DNA of 64,000 nt from Epiperipatus broadwayi (GCA_028023455.1 JAQFVV010012477.1:3187865-3251864), one strand, 5' to 3'. Shown: positions 1-12,519, counted from the stretch's first letter. Made by a program: numbers and translations. The notes: a model not told the origin generated them from the sequence alone.

Positions 1-3000
1 AAAAATAATTTTTACTATTCTGAACCTGCTACATTTCAAATTTTTTTTATCTTTCCCCATTGGTAATTTGAGTTATTAAATCAACATTTTATTTTAAAAT
101 TTTAAAACCTTTATCCATACTTTTAAAACAATAAATTATACTTGTTTTATTACAAATATAAATTTAAAAATGACAAACATATTTAAAATATTTATATTTA
201 TGAACACAGAACAATAATAAAGTAAAATATGTAATGAAGTTCTTTCTGACTGACAAGTACATCAAAGCTGAATTTAACAAAAAACTTTATTCATTAAATT
301 GCATTTTTAAAACACGAATAAATTATTATAAAGTCATCTTATCAGAAATACTGGACTATTGTATTTGACAAAGCACAATGATCATAGTTCATATTTTTAT
401 CTTTACTTTAAATTTTTTTAATTTTTCTTTTTAAAAATTAACGTACTTCAAAAAAATCTAATTTTTTTGATAATTATTATACAAAATATTTTATGAAAAT
501 AATCATAAACATGCAAATAAATGGCAGAAAAGATACAATTATTTTGCTTTTTGGCTAATTACGATGCAAGAGAAAATTATATGTTTGTTTATATGTTCAA
601 GATTAAAAAATCTACCAATTAATAATATTCTAGGCCAATGGCGCACTAGCTTTTACACTTGCAATTCCCATACTCAGACAGAAATTTTACATGACCCATT
701 ATATGTTGTTACCATCCTATTATATGCATATAAGGATAGTAATAAAAGTCATTTTACCACCTACAAATATACATTTTTATATTATACTTCAAAACATATG
801 ATTTGATATAAGATCTTTCAAAACTGTGTATTATCCAACATGAAAATATCTCAAAAAATGTATTATCCCCAACAATGCATCTGTGACCCATTGAGGGATT
901 CTGACACACATATTGTGCATCACTGTTCAAATCTTTTGTAAACTTGTTTATAATTTTTTTCTATGAACTATTCACCAATTAATGTTTATATTAGTTCAGT
1001 TTTAACTGTGTCATATGAACGTAAATCTCCAAAACTGCAAGAGACTGATTTAAAGATAAAATTCAACAGCCGCTAAATAGTGTTCTTACTATTAATAGCT
1101 GAGAATCATTTTACTATACCATTATGAAATCTTTTTAATATGAAATAATTAATCAGCATAAAGTTCCTAACTATATGTAAACACTCAAAGAATTAACTTT
1201 CCAAAAATGGATAATCATTTTATGTGTAAGCTACTTTGAAAAAAGATTATATTAATTGTAAGAGCATTTGGAAAGTTGTTTGTTTCATTGTTTACATATC
1301 ATTTTAAAACATTTCCTTGATTAGTTATATACATATATGTTTGAATATTTACATTCTAAAGTATGCAAATCCATGTTTAAATATTCATTATAATCTTGAT
1401 CCAATTTATTATTCAACTCTTACATTATTTATGGATGACAACTCCATCTCCTTTTATTATACTATGATTATGATACTATATGGTATCAAAAGTACTTAGT
1501 TTTAAATAAATTCTTTTCTATTTCAAACCCAAACCTGTTTAGGTGTTAAATGTTTTAACATTTGCTTATTCACACTAAAGTGACATTTTCTTTCTTATTA
1601 AATAAAAACAAGATTTTGGATTATATATATTTATATATTGTAATGGTTGATTACTGTGATGACAAGGGGCTTTAGATTCTAGAACAGTGGAATGCATGTT
1701 TATTTGGTAAATGCAGTTATCAATGCAGCATAGAAACAAATGACTTTTTATTGTATTCAAACTATATTTAATTAAATAAATATTTATTTAGATTTACATT
1801 GAATAAATCTGAAATTAATCAAACATAAAACTATGAAGTAGAGCTAAGTATATATCTTGTAGCTTATGCAGAACCTGTTCAAATGTTTTAGAATCATAAG
1901 TAAATTTTGGTCTTGGTATCCTTATAAAAAAAAATTAAGATTATCCTATTTTTTTTATTTATAAATTTGAAAAAACAATATACTGTAGCAGTGCACAGCT
2001 ACAAATGTGAAATACAACTATGAAATGTAATAGTGATAGCCACCTATGTATGTTAAATACAATTTTAATATGTAACAAAATAAATAAGAGTGTTTTCATT
2101 GATTCTAAACACTCAGTAGTTAAAGGGATGTGTTTGTTCTAGTAGCTGTGTATGTGAATACCTTAGGATTTTATTGCAAACAAATAATTATGTATATAAA
2201 ATTAAAGACAAAAAGTGATTTTGTTAACTAATAATAAATTTTATCATTAAAAAAATGCAAGACACAGACCCAAAACAAATTAAAGTCATTAAAATGATTA
2301 ATTTTACAATAAAATTCTGGAGTATCTAAGGTTCATTTACATAATTATCATGTTCTGAAATGACTTTGCATTACTAAAAAGGGTAATTTTTTTCATATTT
2401 CCTCTGTTTTTCTTTTTACTTATAAATCTTCATATTTATGTTTTCTTTCCTGCTTTTTAAAAAAACAAACCATTGATAATATTTGTAAGGGAATAACAAA
2501 GCTGTTTTAAATAAACACAATATTGAGATAATTTTAGATAGAAGCAATTAGATTATTTTTCAAATAACACTCAATTACATATAAAAAGAAGTGTGATAGT
2601 AAATTTGTGTTAGAATACATGTTATTGGCAGAATAAGTGGAGTAGAAATTTTTACATGAACATCATCATTGGTTTATGTATCTACATGCAAAAATTGAAA
2701 AATATTATAAAGATTACATTACTATTTAAGTGTGTGATAGTTTCATAAATCTCTGATTTAAAATTTACCTAAATGGATTACTAAAAACTCCAGTAGTCCA
2801 TCTCTTGGCTAGCATATCTGCTATGAAACAACTATACTTAATATTTACTTCATATCTGCTTAAATTTAAAGAACAAAGTTTTTATCAAACTGCTATATGA
2901 AAGTATTTGAATAAACTGCATTATATTTAAATGTTTTGTTCAGAAAACTTGCTTAATTATAAAAGAGAGATGTGACAAAATGCTATATTAATATTATTTA

Positions 3001-3150
3001 AGTCTACTAGAAAAAGAAATGTTGAGAAGCAAACCACTGTATTAAATATTGTTCTTAGAAAATCCTGCTTCAAATGAAAATAAGAATGTGTATTAATTAC
3101 TATATTAAAAATAATTATCTACTTTAAACAAAATAAAATCAGTGTAATGT
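1..3150. other. AT-rich DNA without recognisable genes
   Basis: I see only AT-rich sequence with short homopolymer runs. The open frames at 564-806, 1317-1499 and 1575-1760 are low-complexity and carry no recognisable domain. No repeat shared with the rest of the window was noticed. Confidence 0.6.
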
Positions 3151-3242
3151 GATAAGTGTTGAACTGTCTTGTGAAGTATATACTTAATGATTCTCAAAAT
3201 AATGATCATTCATTTATACATATTTTCTTTGTGTGTGCATAT

Positions 3243-3371
3243 ATGAAGTCTTTATGGAAAAATGGACCTGTCAATGAAAATGTAACTTTTGAATTATATT
3301 ATCAGCATGTTGAAAAACATACTTACGTATTGAGTTTATTTGCTAATAAACCAAGAGCTGTACAAGATTAA
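3243..3371 (+). other. Possible terminal coding exon (unrecognised)
   Basis: An open frame runs into a TAA at 3369-3371 and is preceded by a pyrimidine-rich tract followed by AG, as at a 3' splice site (around 3225-3251). The last ~40 residues have balanced composition for such AT-rich DNA: SLWKNGPVNENV near the start and LFANKPRAVQD at the end. AATAAA-type hexamers follow at about 3577 and 4938. The frame has no upstream ATG start, which fits an internal or terminal exon rather than a complete gene. I do not recognise the protein. It could equally be a chance frame. Confidence 0.2.
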
Positions 3372-3399
3372 GAACTTGAATTTTTTTTTTAAAAGAAAA

Positions 3400-5387
3400 A
3401 AAAGATTTTGGGTAAAATTTTATGCTTAGGTTTCAGTTATATAGTTATAACTTATTATTATATGCTATTTTAAATATTAATTATTTTTTTATATTTACAT
3501 GTTAATGTCTAGCATGCCTAGCAAATGTTCAATTATTAGTATTACTGATACTGTATGATATATAATGATTTAGAAATAAATTATTTTAAAGAGTATTGCT
3601 TTGTTTTTATTATGAGGAGTACATCTTATATGTTTATGAAAATGATGTATATTTGTTGTTTATTTTAATTGCTTAAGGGTACCTGTATTCAGTCACATTT
3701 GACAATATATATTATTTACTTATCAGTTTTATGCACCAATTTAGTATTATATTTATCGAGAGTTTAGAATTAATTCCTCTCTGGAGTGTGTGATATATGT
3801 TATCTGACCATTGTATATTTCCAAGGTATGCAAATTTTATTTCAGTCTTGAGAGTTTGAGGATAGAGCATAGCTCCCTCATTTTTTTATTGAAATAACTT
3901 GAGGGTTACTCTCTCCAATATTGTTGATATTTTCCTTGAGTGATATTATCTCATGTTTTATGGTTGTAGTGTGGTGATTCATTCCCATTTATTATATATA
4001 TCTAGAGACAAGAGTCCTACCATATTTTATTGTACTCAGAAAGTAGGTGCATATTTTGGATTCATGCCATCATTAGGTTTATTGCGTTACTAGCTTTCTC
4101 TCTTTTAAATATCTTCTTTATTATGTATTTACCACCATGTATGGTGTCATTGATATTTTAGTATGTTGATCATTAATAAGTTTGTTATTATGAAGTGTAT
4201 CATCCTTTATTTAGGATCACTTTAACTCCCTAAGTGTAGGTTGAGAGTTTTGATGTACAACTCTGTTTTGCTGTGCCTTGCCAGCACTGTGTGATATAAA
4301 ACCGATAATGTTTTATTCAAAATTATAAATTTATATTTTTTAGCCTAAATGTTGCAGTATGCATCATCATCATTATCATCCAGAAGCAAGTCATCACTGG
4401 ATTGGTAAGATCTAAAGATCATTCAGCTTAACTCATTGTTGGAACAAATATAGTGTATGTAAATGTAATCATGTAACCGCTGAAAATAATTTAAAGATTT
4501 AGTATAACTTCAGCAATAAAAGTCCATAAAAGAAATAATTCATAACTGGTAAAAGATATATATTATAAAATTATAGAATTGTTTAGAACATATATTTCAT
4601 GCAGGAATGTAGAAAGCTTGTACCATAAATTTGTTTATAATTTAATAAAGTTCTATCACCTCAAAGGCACAGAATATTTTTTGATAATAGTTTAAGTATT
4701 TAACTTGAAGGATAAAATTTCTTGCAATAATCTGTTACTGGTCAATGTACTTATCCACTTAAGACCATCATAGGTTGTAAAAACTTAATTCAGTCATTTA
4801 ATTTGTTAATTTAGGTAAAATTAAAATTGTGAAGTATTCTCCTGTAAGCAATTGCATTAGACTGTTGGAAATATGTTTTGATATTTTTTTGTAATAGACT
4901 TCCATGGTGTTCATGTTTATAAAATGTGTTTATTGTAAATAAATGTTATTTTGTTGTTTAAATCTTGTGTAGTTTCTCTATATTGTTTTGGTATTGACCA
5001 ATCCAATATCCAGAGAGCTGAAAATTGTGTAATTTATAATGCAAATATTTTTCATGTTATTTATTCAGAGTACAGACACATAAATTGAAATATTAACTAG
5101 TTATCTGATAATGATTTTGTAGATCTGAAGAATGCATTTGAAATAAATATTATTCATTTACTTTATTGATCACTATAATTTAAAACTGCAATTCATTTAA
5201 GTAAAACTGTTTTTGTAATCAATTCTTATCTATTTCCATTTTATGAATTTACTTGTGTTGTTGATGAATATTTTGAGTGGTCATAAAATCTCTTTTTAAT
5301 CTTTGTATTTGAATGCTATACTAGAAGATGATTATATTATTTCAAATTTAGAGTTTGATGCAATTTTGTTTTAATTGATTCTACTAA
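3400..5387. other. AT-rich intergenic or 3' UTR-like sequence
   Basis: Apart from the RTE-like sliver at 4358-4410 I see nothing identifiable. If the frame ending at 3371 is a real terminal exon, part of this would be its 3' UTR. Confidence 0.4.
4358..4410 (-). mobile_element. Sliver of an RTE-like LINE 3' end
   Basis: On the minus strand, CCAGTGATGACTTGCTTCTGG leads, after a short gap, into a GATGATGATG run. RTE-clade LINEs commonly end with a CAGCAGTGGA-type motif followed by a GAT repeat, and the RTE copy at 24.9-26.1 kb ends CAGTGGATTGATAATGG then GATGATG. Only the last ~50 bp would be present here. This is a resemblance, not an alignment. Confidence 0.35.
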
Positions 5388-5472
5388 AATCATCATCATC
5401 ATCATCATCATTATTATTATTATAATCATCATCATCATCATCATCATCATTATTATTATTATTATCATTATT
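5388..5472. repeat. (ATC)n/(ATT)n microsatellite forming the LINE tail
   Basis: Triplet runs of ATC and ATT alternate. On the minus strand this reads as AAT and GAT repeats following TTGTTGAAAC at the LINE 3' end. The plus-strand LINE copy near 18.6 kb has the same transition (TTTGAAAC, then AAT and GAT repeats), so the tail probably belongs to the element. Confidence 0.85.
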
Positions 5473-5914
5473 AAGTTTCAACAATAATAAACTTTATTAA
5501 TCCTTTTAGTTACATAGTATTACAATGCCACTTAATTGTAGCAAGATACATGTTTAGTCCTATTATTGTCAGTTCAATTTCGAGTGCTACAATATTCATT
5601 GTTAAAAGTACATATCTATATAGGCAATTTGTACATGATTCCATCCACTTTAGAAATGTCAATTAAGCACATTATTGTCCAATAGGAGCATAATCTGGAC
5701 CATATTTTCTTTAATTCTTAGGACATAGGAGATCTAATTTCATCATTGTTTTTTGATTTCAAATCTCGTTGTATATCATGGAAGGCATTATATGAATTTC
5801 TTTATCTCACAACCTTTATATTTTTCTAGTTTGTCCTTCAAACCCAAAGTTTCACGATTATATTTGTGATCATTAAAAACTTACAGTTTATCCATAAACC
5901 AGCAACTTCGTTCT

Positions 5915-6340
5915 TTATAATTTTGCTGTTTGTCTGAGCAGGGACCAAATAGCTGCATAAATATCTGGGCTGGTGATCTGCTTGTCTCTAACTTGAATTT
6001 TAATCAACTTATTCTCAAATGTGGCTGGATGCTTTCTGGGGTTATTACCCAATAAGAAAGCACACCTAGTGCACCAAAGTGCATATAAGACACACATTGA
6101 GGCCCTTATAGCTGGTACAGACCTACCTTTGTAAGTTGACATAATTTGTATCATTATAGTGTTTTGTTTTCTATATTTCCCTTTCAGAATGCATGTAGTC
6201 TGCTCCATGGCCTTGTAGTTGAAAATTATGTGCTGCAAAGTCCCCTCAGCCATATGACAAAGGCCACAGAATGGATCAACTGACCTGTACATTCTTCTGT
6301 GATGTAAAAAATGTTTAGTAGGTAAAGCATTAAAATTCAT
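5915..6340 (-). pseudogene. LINE ORF2 C-terminal zinc finger (zf-RVT-like) fragment
   Basis: The 141-residue frame starts MNFNALPTKHFLHHR and continues DPFCGLCHMAEGTLQHII. This is the layout of the zinc-binding domain C-terminal to the RT in many LINEs: a leucine-rich helix, CxxC, then ET/GTL-x-H and a final Cys, here replaced by Tyr (FNYKAM). It lies about 480 bp downstream of the RT palm fragment in element order, as expected. Missing the last metal ligand suggests loss of function. The plus-strand copy at 18.1 kb keeps the Cys (LLHNCQAL), which supports the identification. Confidence 0.75.
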
Positions 6341-6494
6341 TTTGATTATAAAATCTAGGAACTTAGGTTCTAGTTACCATCTTTTGTATTGCTTGATCAG
6401 ATATTTGTTTCCTATTTCTAGTATTGATGGGATCTCCTCATTGTATTTATTTTGATGTATAAACTTATATATTTCTCAGTATTTATACTTTTGC

Positions 6495-6680
6495 TCAAAT
6501 TGATCCAGGATTGTTCTTTCTCTCCTGCATTGGTAGATGGAGAGTGCCAAAAGGAAATTGAGTGAGTATAGCAATTATAGCATCCCTTGTGTTGAATGTT
6601 TGAAATGTTTGTAAGCTATGTAACCCCAGTCCATTTGCTATAAGAGGGCAAGTGAGTTTTGCCATTGAAATTGCCACCAC
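6495..6680 (-). pseudogene. LINE ORF2 thumb/connection fragment
   Basis: A 61-residue frame (MVAISMAKLTCPLIANGLGLHS...) lies between the RT palm and the zinc finger. LINE ORF2 proteins commonly have a segment here with a motif like P...GGLGL, and the frame carries ANGLGLHSL. Assignment rests mostly on position and that motif. It is out of frame with its neighbours, in line with decay. Confidence 0.5.
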
Positions 6681-6820
6681 CTTTCCCCCCCCAGATGAGC
6701 TAGCAACTTATGGAATTGATGCATATGATAATTTTTTTTTGAAAATTCAACTACAGGCATGTAATATGTTATCTTGGTTATTATAAGCTTGTTAATCAGT
6801 TGCACCTTTGCATATATGGA

Positions 6821-8329
6821 CTAATATGCCTTTGAGAGTGATTCATCTATGCTTTTGACTTCTTCTTTGAACTTGACTTGGATCTGACATCTCATTCTAG
6901 TGGCTCCTAGAAAAAAAGGAAAGCCTAGGAATGGAGTAGGATTTGCTTGATACATTGGCCCACATGGCCTTCCAGTGAGTAGCATCCAGGTTGCAGTCTT
7001 TTCTAGGTTTATTCTCATTCTGTATTGTTTTGAGAATGGTTCAAGCACTGCCTGAAGCTGTGGTATTTGCTTCTTGAATGTCAAGAAGACTGTGATATTG
7101 TCCATATATGTGAGACATGCAATCTTCTGTGTTGTACTGGGTATTTGAACTCCAATGAATGTGCTATTGATTTTTTCAATAAGTGGATTGATATAATAAA
7201 TAAACATTAATGCACTCAGAGGAGATCCCTGGGATAGTGATTGTGTTGGTATGAATGAGGGTGGATTTCTGCCATTCATAGTAACATAAAGTTCTCTGCT
7301 CAGTATATAGCAGACCTTTAGGTATTTTAGTCTGCTTGAGCATATCCAGAAGCACAGGGATTCTCACTGAATCAAAAGCTGAAGCAATATCTATCTGCAC
7401 CACCACTGTGCTGTATTTCTTCCTCACCCTAGTGGCTATCATCATGGTCTTGAATAACAATGCTGATTGCACTGTTGACAATGTCTTCTTTGCAAATTGT
7501 GATTCACTGGTAGTTGGTAAAATATAGGGCTCAATCTTATCTTTTATAATCTTTTTCAATATTTTAATAGGAAGTGGCCCCATAGATATTGGTCTAAACT
7601 CATTTGGCATTGGTATGCCTTTCTTTTTCTTACTATATGGCACTATTGCCATGGGGTATATCTCTGTGGTTGGCTTAATTTCTTGAGCAAGATGGTTTGC
7701 TAAATCCTTGAGGTATTTAGCTGTAAAAAACTTAAATACTTGAGCATGAACAGTGGTATCCCATGGACACCTGGGTGACAAGCATTGTTGATAGTTTTCA
7801 CTTTCTCTATAATACCATTTTCACTAACTGGTAATTCACTCTCAATATCTCCAAACATTTTTGGTGGAAAGAAAATATATGGCTCAGTACTTAACTTAAC
7901 TTGAAAGTATTTGAACAATGGCATGATCATGTTATGGCCAGTGAACATACCATCCTCAGTCTGGATGGCCTTTGGCACCTTTAGTTCTGGTACATAATCT
8001 AAAGCCCACTTGATAAACTTTCCAGTCCATGTGTACTGTTGTGCTATGCAAAGCTTACTTTTCTTTATCTTCAGTGATTCACGGGCTTTGTTATAAGGAT
8101 CAACCAGCTTTCTTATGGTTTTGGGTGTTGGAGTCATCATCATTAGTCTCTGATATAACTGATTGGCATATTGCAGAAGCCATGATGGTGGGGGTTGATT
8201 TCTTGTTACATAATCAACATTGAAAGACAAGATATTTATAAAAGTCAAGTATTGCTGTATAGGATCGAGGCTCATCCCTTTAACCTTCTGCAACAGAATA
8301 TATGTCTCTGAAAAAAGGAATTCTGTCAT
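6821..8329 (-). pseudogene. LINE ORF2 reverse transcriptase, frameshifted
   Basis: Three overlapping frames together cover the RT. 8329-7700 holds the linker and N-terminal region, ending CHPGVHGIPLFMLK, the equivalent of the L1 SPGPDG motif. 7781-7176 holds EFRPISMGPLPIKILKK (RT block 1-2) and VQIDIASAFDSV (block 3, with the first catalytic Asp). 7279-6821 holds SQGSPLSALMF (block 4), TYMDNITVF (the YxDD box, second Asp changed to Asn) and RINLEKTATWM (block 6). At least two frameshifts separate these. In life the protein would reverse-transcribe LINE RNA at the nicked target. The YMDN box and the frameshifts make it inactive. Confidence 0.85.
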
Positions 8330-8347
8330 ATTTGTTGGGATAAGTAC

Positions 8348-8653
8348 TCACATCATTTTTGTTAGCTTATGATTAACTAGCAGTGTTTCTAGATTGATCA
8401 TGATTAACTGGGCAGAATGCTCAGAAAACATGGTCAGGACCAATTTTACTTCCATGAGGTGATGCAGCGATGGTGAGTAAAAGTTAATATCTATTAATGT
8501 TGCAAACCAACCATTATGAAAGAAGGCAGCCCCTTCTGGAAAAAAACCTTGTCCACTAATCAATGGTATGGCTATTTTATGTAGTAATTTTTGTATAAAT
8601 TCTTCATAAGATGAGTTGCAGTCCCCAACCAGAACAGTAGGGCTTGCATTCAT
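8348..8653 (-). pseudogene. LINE ORF2 endonuclease C-terminal remnant
   Basis: The 101-residue frame has VLVGDCNSSYEEF near its start and TMFSEHSAQLIMI near its end. AP-type LINE endonucleases carry GDFN and a terminal SDH motif at comparable spacing; here they read GDCN and SEH. It sits directly upstream of the RT frames in element order. The N-terminal half of the endonuclease is not evident. The altered SDH suggests loss of nicking activity. Confidence 0.65.
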
Positions 8654-9409
8654 GTCAAGAATTGTAATTTATATTGGAAATTATAGATTATATCATTTGC
8701 ATTTGTACTGGCATATATACAAGCTCTATATTCATTGTAATTATTTTTTGAGTCAGTGTTATTATTAGAAGGTTTGAATCAATGTAAAGTATTTTGAAAT
8801 TTTCAAAAGGACAATCTTGAGCAATTGCTATTCCAGTTCCCGCAGATGGAGAGGATGAATCTCTGGAACATGCAGAGTAGCCCTGGCCCCTCAGGGTAGG
8901 TATCTGGAGTTATTGCCAAGCCTGTATATATCTTTGTTTCTAATAATCCTGTTATATGCACTCAGATTTAATTTATCCAATGTCTAACTTTGAAATTTTT
9001 ATTGATTAAATTAAGTCCTCTGACATTTAAAACAGAAATTTTAAGTTCCATTAATAATCTTGTTTATGTTTAGGTGCTCATGTCTTTCTTCTTTTCTTTC
9101 TCAATTTCCACAGCATCTTGAAACACCAACCCACTCTCTTCTTCCACTGCTACAGTGCCATGATGTATCTCATGCTCACTGTGAGAGTTCTCTTATTCAA
9201 TTTTCACCTTTTTACATCTTCTATCTTTTTTGCTGGTCACCCTGGTTTGCTAACTATATTCAGTGTGTGTTTCTATTTGGGTAGGCAGATCCGGAGGGAT
9301 AGCTTCAATTACTTCAGTCGATGTTTTATTCATAATTGTTGGCCATGGTATGACTTTGGTTGAAATTCTGCATCTTTTATGTGCATCAATCATGTCTTCA
9401 GTTTCAGTC

Positions 9410-9772
9410 TTATGTGCCATTATTTGTGTAATCTTTATTTGCACTCTCTGACTGATTTTGTTGGTCACATTTCATATCGCTTACCATTGCTGCAATTCTC
9501 TTATCATCTTTTTCAGTGTTTAATCTCTCTTGCTCATAGAGCTGAACTGGCCTTTTCTGGTGTATAATTTTAAGCTTACTTTGGTTATTATTATCATGTA
9601 TGTTGACCAGTGGCTTACTTTTCATTTTTAAGCCATCTAGTTCTCGGTCAGCCTCAATGTGTTTGATGTGTTTTACCTTCTTGTCTGCCAGTGTTTTAAT
9701 TATATCTTTTTTATCTGTTTGTTGCTTACTTTGTTTATTATCTTGTATGTCATCCAGTTTCTTATTTTTCAC
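9410..9772 (-). pseudogene. LINE ORF1 C-terminal charged region
   Basis: A 120-residue Lys/Asp/Gln-rich frame (KKLDDIQDNKQSKQQ, KVKHIKHIEADREL) lies between the CCHC knuckle and ORF2. It overlaps an internal tandem repeat with a 147 bp (49 codon) period, so part of the sequence is duplicated. A basic low-complexity tail on ORF1 would be consistent with RNA binding. No catalytic motif is visible. Similar stretches continue to about 10400 in other frames. Confidence 0.5.
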
Positions 9773-9902
9773 TTTTAAGTCATCTAGTTCTCAGTCGCCC
9801 TCAATGTGTTTGATGTGTTTTACCTTCTTGTCTGCTCTTGTTTTATTTTCTGTCTCTTCAATTATATCTTGGTCTATTTCTCTACATTTTTTTTTTTTTG
9901 CA
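9608..9902. repeat. Internal ~147 bp tandem repeat in LINE ORF1
   Basis: The stretch beginning CAGTGGCTTACTTTTC at 9608 recurs at 9755, including a closely matched segment CCTCAATGTGTTTGATGTG. A more diverged third copy seems present around 10340 (CTCGGCCAGACTCTGGGTG). The period is a multiple of three, so a coding repeat would keep the frame. Confidence 0.75.
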
Positions 9903-10439
9903 TACTGTCTATATATATTTTTGATCTTTGGTGTTAATCAAGTGTATCTTCTATTTCAGTCTCAGATCCCAGTCTCAGATGCCAGTCTTTGATTGTTATC
10001 TTGATTTTCTTTTTTTGATTGATTTTTTTTTATCAAGATTTTATCTGTTTTGGTCTCACTTCAATTCTTTTGCCTTCTTTTTCATTGGTTAGTTTGTATT
10101 TCTCAAGCAGCTGTGATAGTACTGACTAATCAGCAACTTTCAGCATACTTGGCTTCTTATTTCTTTGTATATCACCTAATTCTTTATAATTATTTTGCAA
10201 TTCACCCATCTCTTGATCACCCTCTTGATGTTTGGTGTATTTTCTCTTTTTATCTGGCCTTGGCTGATTTTCAGTTCCTTCCTTTGTACATTATTTATCT
10301 GGAAGTTCCATTTCTGCCCATTTTTTTATATTTTTTTGCATGTCATCTATTTCTCGGCCAGACTCTGGGTGTTTGGCATTTGCTATCTTCTTGTCTGTGT
10401 TTGCTTGATATTCCATTTGCTCTGTTGTGTATTCTTTAA

Positions 10440-10986
10440 TTAATATTTGCTGTGTTTTGGCTGCTGACAGTCATTGCTGTTGTGCTTTCTTCCACAGTCT
10501 ATTTCCAGGTGTTCTTTACTGCCACACACAAAACATTTTGGCCTAAGTCCTTTAATTTGTATAGCCAGTATTGCTTCCTGATCCATTATTATGCTGGGGA
10601 TGTCTTCAGGCCTTATGCCTTCATTCATCTTGATCTTGAAATAAAAACTGTTGTAGGCATGTCTGAGCAATATATTAGCTTCATGTATATCGGTTGCCCA
10701 AAGAATTTATTAGTTTTGAAAAATCATGTATATTATACCTAAAATAAGTATTTTTAATAATTCCAGTGTGATAGTTTTGCATTTCTTTATATACAATCAC
10801 GAGAGCATAATTTTCCAAAGTCTCAATTTTTTCTTGAAAATCTGCACATTGCTTTTCATTAATGAATTCTATGGCCAGATACCTTGAGTTGGTATGCTCT
10901 CCTATGGTTGATACTGAGCTCCGATTTTGTTCTAAGATAACTCTTTATATAATATTTCCCTTGGAAACTTGTAGAAAAAGAGATTT
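10440..10986 (-). pseudogene. LINE ORF1 with RRM-like stretch and CCHC zinc knuckle
   Basis: The frame at 10670-10440 contains GLRPKCFVCGSKEHLEIDCGRK, a perfect C-x2-C-x4-H-x4-C zinc knuckle. Upstream in the element (about 10900-10800) conceptual translation gives RYLAIEFINEKQCADFQEKI, which looks like part of an RRM-type fold. A stop near 10690 interrupts the frame. RRM followed by CCHC is typical of ORF1 nucleic-acid-binding proteins in L1/Tx1-type LINEs, where it coats element RNA. Inactive because of stops and frameshifts. Confidence 0.7.
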
Positions 10987-11304
10987 TTATATGTTGCTGC
11001 TATAACTTTTCGGTATGGTCTCATTAAATCTGTGATTTATCTTTAACACTTCTTTTTTTAACCAAACATTTTGCAAAACCACACCAGTATCATATTCATT
11101 CATATTTATATCATTCATTTCATTCAGGTCATCCGGATTGGCTCTTCTAAATCTTGGGATTTGTTTAGTATTTTGCAAATTTAATTCAGCTATGTTCGCA
11201 TATGTTGTCTGTGCTCTAAGGTTGCTATATATTCGTGAAGTCTGATCTGCGCCAAACTTTATCTTGGATTCTGATGTGGACCCCATATTGACAATATATA
11301 GCAT
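10987..11304 (-). pseudogene. LINE ORF1 N-terminal fragment
   Basis: A 105-residue frame (MLYIVNMGSTSESKIKF... NPDDLNEMNDINMNEYD) lies immediately upstream of the RRM/CCHC part. I recognise no domain. Its position and polarity are the only basis for assigning it to ORF1. The first Met codon is not necessarily the original start. Confidence 0.45.
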
Positions 11305-11331
11305 CTGAATAGCACTTAGGAAAACTAAAAA

Positions 11332-11373
11332 TTATAAGCAATGAATCACTTATTATAAGCAATGAATCACTTA
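11332..11373. repeat. 21 bp direct tandem duplication
   Basis: TTATAAGCAATGAATCACT is repeated twice back to back, next to the presumed 5' end of the minus-strand LINE. Confidence 0.9.
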
Positions 11374-11415
11374 CTTTGTGAGTAAAAGTCCATTTTCCCT
11401 GATAGGTATGAATAT

Positions 11416-11586
<171 letters not shown>

Positions 11587-11599
11587 CAATAATAGGTAA

Positions 11600-12413
11600 A
11601 CATTAACTTTCATGGATCATTTTTATTATTGGCCAAGTGAAGTAAAACTCTGAAACTTTTAATTGGTCAAGTGACAAACTCTTTGATAGAAATATTTTCA
11701 TCTTTTAATATATATTAATTTTAGTTTCATTTTCAAAAAGTATATTAATTATTTGTAATGTTAGGAAAGTAAATGAATGTTTTTTCAAAAATATATTTTT
11801 ATTTGTATTTTATAGAAATATTCAAAAGTGGAAAAATCAAAGAAAACATTACGAGTGAATTACAAGCAATGCAAACATCATTTATATCCCTCCCAGATTT
11901 GCCGTTACAAATTTTTTAATAATTTTTTAGGAAAAAACTTAACGTTTTTCTCAAAATAATTATATTTTCAGCATATTATTAAAAAAATATACCAAAAATA
12001 CATTATAATATTTAAATAAATGCCAGAAAAATATTCTAAAACATTAATCTTTGTTTGAAAATCAAATAAACAGCTTGGAGCAATCTAAACTCTTGACAAG
12101 ATGTCAAAAATTGTTGCTACAGCTGGTTTCTTTTTCAATTTACAATCGTGTAAAGTATACAATTTTTTAATAAAACCTTATTACTTTTGTAAAATAACTA
12201 TATTTTTAGCAGATTTTATGAAAATTATTTATAATATGTACAAAATATAATAAAAAAACACTCTAAAACATATATTTTCATTTTCAGTGGTGATAAAATA
12301 TCAGAATCATCAACCAATAAGAATTGAGAATAGATTGAGAATAGATTATCCAACCAATCAGAACTGGCCTTCTTCTTTTGTAAACTTGAAACACTCCTAG
12401 TATTGATTTTTTA
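11600..12413. repeat. Interspersed repeat E, copy 1, left part
   Basis: This sequence is similar in order to 29740-30360. Shared anchors are TTATTATTGGCCAAGTGA against TTATTTAATTGGCCAAATGA, AACTTTTAATTGG, AAAAAGTATATTA and TTTTCAAAAATA. It also contains an internal degenerate duplication: blocks near 11900-12060 and 12140-12290 both go from an AATTTTTTAATAA-type stretch to a CTAAAACAT-type stretch. The repeat is interrupted at 12414 by the family A ribozyme element. I do not know its class; it encodes nothing obvious. Confidence 0.75.
12401..12413. repeat. Left target-site duplication of the family A element
   Basis: TATTGATTTTTTA here is identical to 14042-14054. In the uninterrupted copy of the host repeat the same 13-mer occurs once, at 30348-30360, followed by the sequence that here lies beyond 14054. 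This makes a convincing duplicated target. Confidence 0.85.
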
Positions 12414-12519
12414 TAAACAAAGGCAAAACTCCCCATACAGTAGTGCCACCCTGTGCCAAACAGAGTAATCAATGGATGCCAGAAGGCTTGTGCATAAAAT
12501 CCCTATCTAGTGCCTACTC

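Larger units (their letters stand above)
5388..11310 (-). mobile_element. Decayed L1/Tx1-like non-LTR retrotransposon
   Basis: Pieces of a two-ORF LINE lie in the correct order on the minus strand. ORF1 comes first (11304 down to about 9400), with an RNA-binding-like stretch and a CCHC zinc knuckle. ORF2 follows, with an AP-type endonuclease remnant (8653-8348), reverse transcriptase blocks (8329-6821) and a C-terminal zinc finger (6340-5915). The element ends in a GAT/AAT microsatellite tail at 5388-5472. Frames break repeatedly and the YxDD box is YMDN, so the copy is dead. The RT style, the CCHC ORF1 and the C-terminal CxxC zinc finger point to the L1/Tx1 group; the clade is an inference. 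A second copy of the same family is at 18.06-18.75 kb. The 5' end is uncertain; ORF1 begins near 11304. Confidence 0.85.

Noticed and set aside
9060-10742. Plus-strand Phe/Leu/Cys-rich ORFs
   Set aside because: Antisense shadows of the minus-strand LINE ORF1 region.
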